In this document: positions 6,715 to 7,728 of the stretch, in pieces
How positions within the stretch are numbered: the stretch's first letter is position 1
Layout of the letters: each line of letters starts with the position of its first letter
DNA from: Anaerolineaceae bacterium
GTDB taxonomy: Bacteria > Chloroflexota > Anaerolineae > Anaerolineales > Anaerolineaceae
Reading direction: 5' to 3'
Length of the DNA stretch: 7,728 nt
Assembly (NCBI GenBank): GCA_003542325.1
Contig: DPKV01000009.1
Span: forward strand, 1 to 7,728
Position numbers and translations under genes: made by a program
The notes under the pieces: generated by a model
What the model saw: only the letters and a program-made list of their open reading frames with translations
The model's database searches: none
What the model was told of the DNA's origin: nothing

Positions 6715-6743
6715 TTGAAAAAAACCACTGATTTGATTATAAT
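6715..6743 (+). promoter_or_regulatory. Promoter of the valS leader
   Basis: TTGAAA (6715-6720, five of six) is followed after exactly 17 bases by a perfect TATAAT (6738-6743). Transcription would begin near 6750, just before the first strand of T-box Stem I at 6758. This places the whole T-box in the transcript and leaves nothing extra, which supports the assignment. Confidence 0.75.
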
Positions 6744-6764
6744 AGGAAAGTAATATCCTGTGGA
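6736..6764 (-). promoter_or_regulatory. Candidate promoter of the dioxygenase gene, overlapping the valS promoter
   Basis: On the minus strand TCCACA (6764-6759, four of six -35 bases), a 17-base spacer and a perfect TATAAT (6741-6736) would start transcription near 6729, about 58 bases before the ATG at 6670. Its -10 overlaps the -10 of the opposing valS promoter. The perfect -10 could partly be a by-product of the palindromic TTATAA core, so confidence is limited. Confidence 0.4.
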
Positions 6765-7014
6765 TGAGTAAGCGCTTTTCCCCTGACAGAAAAAGGCATC
6801 ATGCGTTGAGAATGCCCGCAGGAAAAGGAAAGTGGTGAAGTCCCCGCAGTGTACTGCCGAAGAAAACCCCAGTGGTGATTAGACCGGCACGGGAGCACCC
6901 GTTATCGTGCAGCCGGATGATGGTCCGGGATGAGCGCACTGTGTGAACAGTGAATTGAGGTGGTACCGCGGAAGATTACCTTTCGTCCTCTGGGATGGAA
7001 GGTTTATTTATTTT
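6758..7014 (+). promoter_or_regulatory. T-box riboswitch (valine-specific) in the valS leader
   Basis: The leader senses uncharged tRNA-Val and lets transcription read through into valS when charging falls. Stem I closes with CTGTGG (6758-6763) pairing CCGCAG (6844-6849). An upper helix CTTTTCC (6775-6781) pairs GGAAAAG (6821-6827), and GGCAT/ATGCC forms the distal part. Between the helices is the specifier loop: AGTA (6767-6770) on the 5' side and GAAA (6828-6831) on the 3' side, the usual loop-E pair, followed by GTGGTG (6832-6837), giving a GUG valine specifier in either register. The F-box CCGTTA (6899-6904) lies in the Stem IIA/B element with hairpin ACGGG/CCCGT. Stem III is CACTGT-GTGA-ACAGTG. 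The T-box core TGGTACCGCGG (6961-6971) follows, and GAGG (6957-6960) pairs CCTC (6987-6990) in the antiterminator. Bulge UGGU matches an ACCA acceptor end. Helix details were worked out by eye. Confidence 0.95.
6978..7014 (+). terminator. T-box-controlled intrinsic terminator
   Basis: ACCTTTCGTCC (6978-6988) pairs with GGATGGAAGGT (6993-7003) in an 11-pair stem with two G-U pairs and a 4-base loop, followed by the T-rich run TTTATTTATTTT (7003-7014). Its 5' arm includes the CGTCC needed by the competing antiterminator (GAGG with CCTC, GCG with CGT), so the two structures are mutually exclusive, as expected for a transcriptional T-box. Confidence 0.9.
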
Positions 7015-7039
7015 AAGATCAATTTTGGAGGTAGACCCG

Positions 7040-7728
7040 ATGGCGAAAGAACTGCCCAAAACGTATGATTTCAATGAAACCGAAAACCGGCTGTATCAAT
7101 GGTGGTGGGAACGCGGCTATTTTGAACCAAGCAACGACCCCAATAAAGCTGATTTCGATCCGGCAATTGCGCCTTTTGTGATTTCCATTCCGCCAGCGAA
7201 CGTGACCGGCAGCCTGCACCTGGGACATGCCATGTTTGTTTCGCTGGAAGACCTGATGATCCGCTATCACCGGATGAAGGGTGAATCGGCGCTATGGGTG
7301 CCGGGAGTTGACCATGCCGGGATTGCCACCCAGTTGCAGGTGGAGAATATGCTCCGCGAGCAGGGAACCAGCCGCGAGGCCCTGGGCCGGGAAAAGTTTG
7401 AAGAGACGGTCTGGGCCTGGAAGGAGAAATACGGCGGGATCATTACCCAGCAAATCCGACGATTAGGCGCATCCTGCGATTGGACCCGGGAACACTTTAC
7501 CCTGGATGAAGGCCTTTCCAGGGCTGTCCGGGAAGCCTTTGTCCGCCTGTATGAGAAGGGCTGGATCTACCGCGGGCCGCGCATGATCAACTGGTCACCG
7601 GGGCTGATGACGGCTGTATCTGACCTTGAGGTGGAATACTCCGAAGAACCCGGGAAGCTTTATTATTTCAAGTATATGATCGCGGGCAGTGATGAATTCA
7701 TCCCTGTGGCGACAACCCGACCGGAGAC
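7040..7728 (+). CDS. valS: Valyl-tRNA synthetase, N-terminal part (3' end beyond window)
   Basis: This frame is open from ATG 7040 to the right edge, 229 complete codons of an enzyme usually near 880-950 residues. ValRS charges tRNA-Val with valine in the cytosol and edits mischarged threonine. GGAGG (7027-7031) lies 8 bases before the ATG. Class I signature: PPANVTGSLHLGHA (51-64) with the HIGH-type motif H60-L-G-H63. VPGVDHAGIATQ (87-98) and INWSPGLMTAVSDLEVE (183-199) are typical of ValRS, whose close relatives usually have a slightly different NWxP segment. ATTRPE (224-229) is the beginning of the CP1 editing domain, so the editing domain, KMSKS loop, anticodon domain and C-terminal coiled coil lie outside the window. 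Specificity for valine rather than isoleucine or leucine is supported by the PPPNVTG-like HIGH context and by the GUG specifier in its T-box leader. Confidence 0.96.
   Translation, partial: MAKELPKTYDFNETENRLYQWWWERGYFEPSNDPNKADFDPAIAPFVISIPPANVTGSLHLGHAMFVSLEDLMIRYHRMKGESALWVPGVDHAGIATQLQVENMLREQGTSREALGREKFEETVWAWKEKYGGIITQQIRRLGASCDWTREHFTLDEGLSRAVREAFVRLYEKGWIYRGPRMINWSPGLMTAVSDLEVEYSEEPGKLYYFKYMIAGSDEFIPVATTRPE

Noticed and set aside
6821..6855. Resemblance to the 3' core of a cobalamin riboswitch (GGAAA, GTGGTGAAG, CCCCGCAGTGT).
   Set aside because: These bases are fully explained as the Stem I upper helix, specifier loop and closing helix of the T-box, and the unmistakable T-box core and terminator follow.
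1..7728. CRISPR arrays, insertion sequences, att sites, tRNA or rRNA genes.
   Set aside because: No regularly spaced repeats, transposase frames, terminal inverted repeats with target duplications, or tRNA/rRNA signatures were seen by eye.

Overview
The window looks like chromosomal DNA from a member of the Chloroflexota, most likely an Anaerolineae-type bacterium. This is an inference from the style of the lipoprotein solute-binding protein (lipobox LAAC followed by an acidic linker), the YvlB/LiaX-type gene pair, a T-box-controlled valS, and sigma-70-like promoters with strong GGAGG ribosome sites. No rRNA or other taxonomic marker is present, so the placement is tentative. Coding regions have moderate GC. 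One divergent intergenic stretch (596-1092) is much more AT-rich, about 30% GC where counted.

Layout from left to right: (a) 1-595, minus strand: the start of a peptide-type ABC transporter substrate-binding lipoprotein that lacks the N-terminal lobe normal for its family. (b) 596-1092: a long AT-rich divergent control region with candidate promoters for both flanking genes and a perfect inverted repeat in the minus promoter. (c) 1108-2991, plus strand: a two-gene operon, a cytosolic beta-solenoid (DUF4097-like) protein followed 3 bases later by a two-helix membrane protein. The C-terminus of the first and the N-terminus of the second carry the same small helical domain. A strong hairpin terminator ends the operon. 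(d) 3043-4533, minus strand: a membrane-anchored serine hydrolase of the class A beta-lactamase fold with a YoaR-type N-terminal domain, converging on the operon. (e) 4698-5768, plus strand: GDP-mannose 4,6-dehydratase (gmd), divergent from the hydrolase and with its own near-consensus promoter. (f) 5858-6670, minus strand: a DODA-type extradiol dioxygenase. (g) 6715-7728, plus strand: promoter, complete valine T-box leader with terminator, and the first 229 codons of valS, which runs off the right edge.

The genes do not form one pathway. Several have a cell-envelope theme (membrane-stress-like pair, penicillin-recognising hydrolase, nucleotide sugar for surface glycans, lipoprotein receptor). 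The best-supported regulatory element is the valS T-box. A GUG valine codon lies in the specifier loop, an F-box follows, and the T-box bulge UGGU matches the expected ACCA end of tRNA-Val.

I found no mobile element, CRISPR array, tRNA or rRNA, and no clear previously undescribed system. The points most worth a second look are the lobe-less binding protein, the shared helical domain across the gene junction, the 13-codon leader frame overlapping the first operon gene, and the face-to-face promoters between the dioxygenase and valS.
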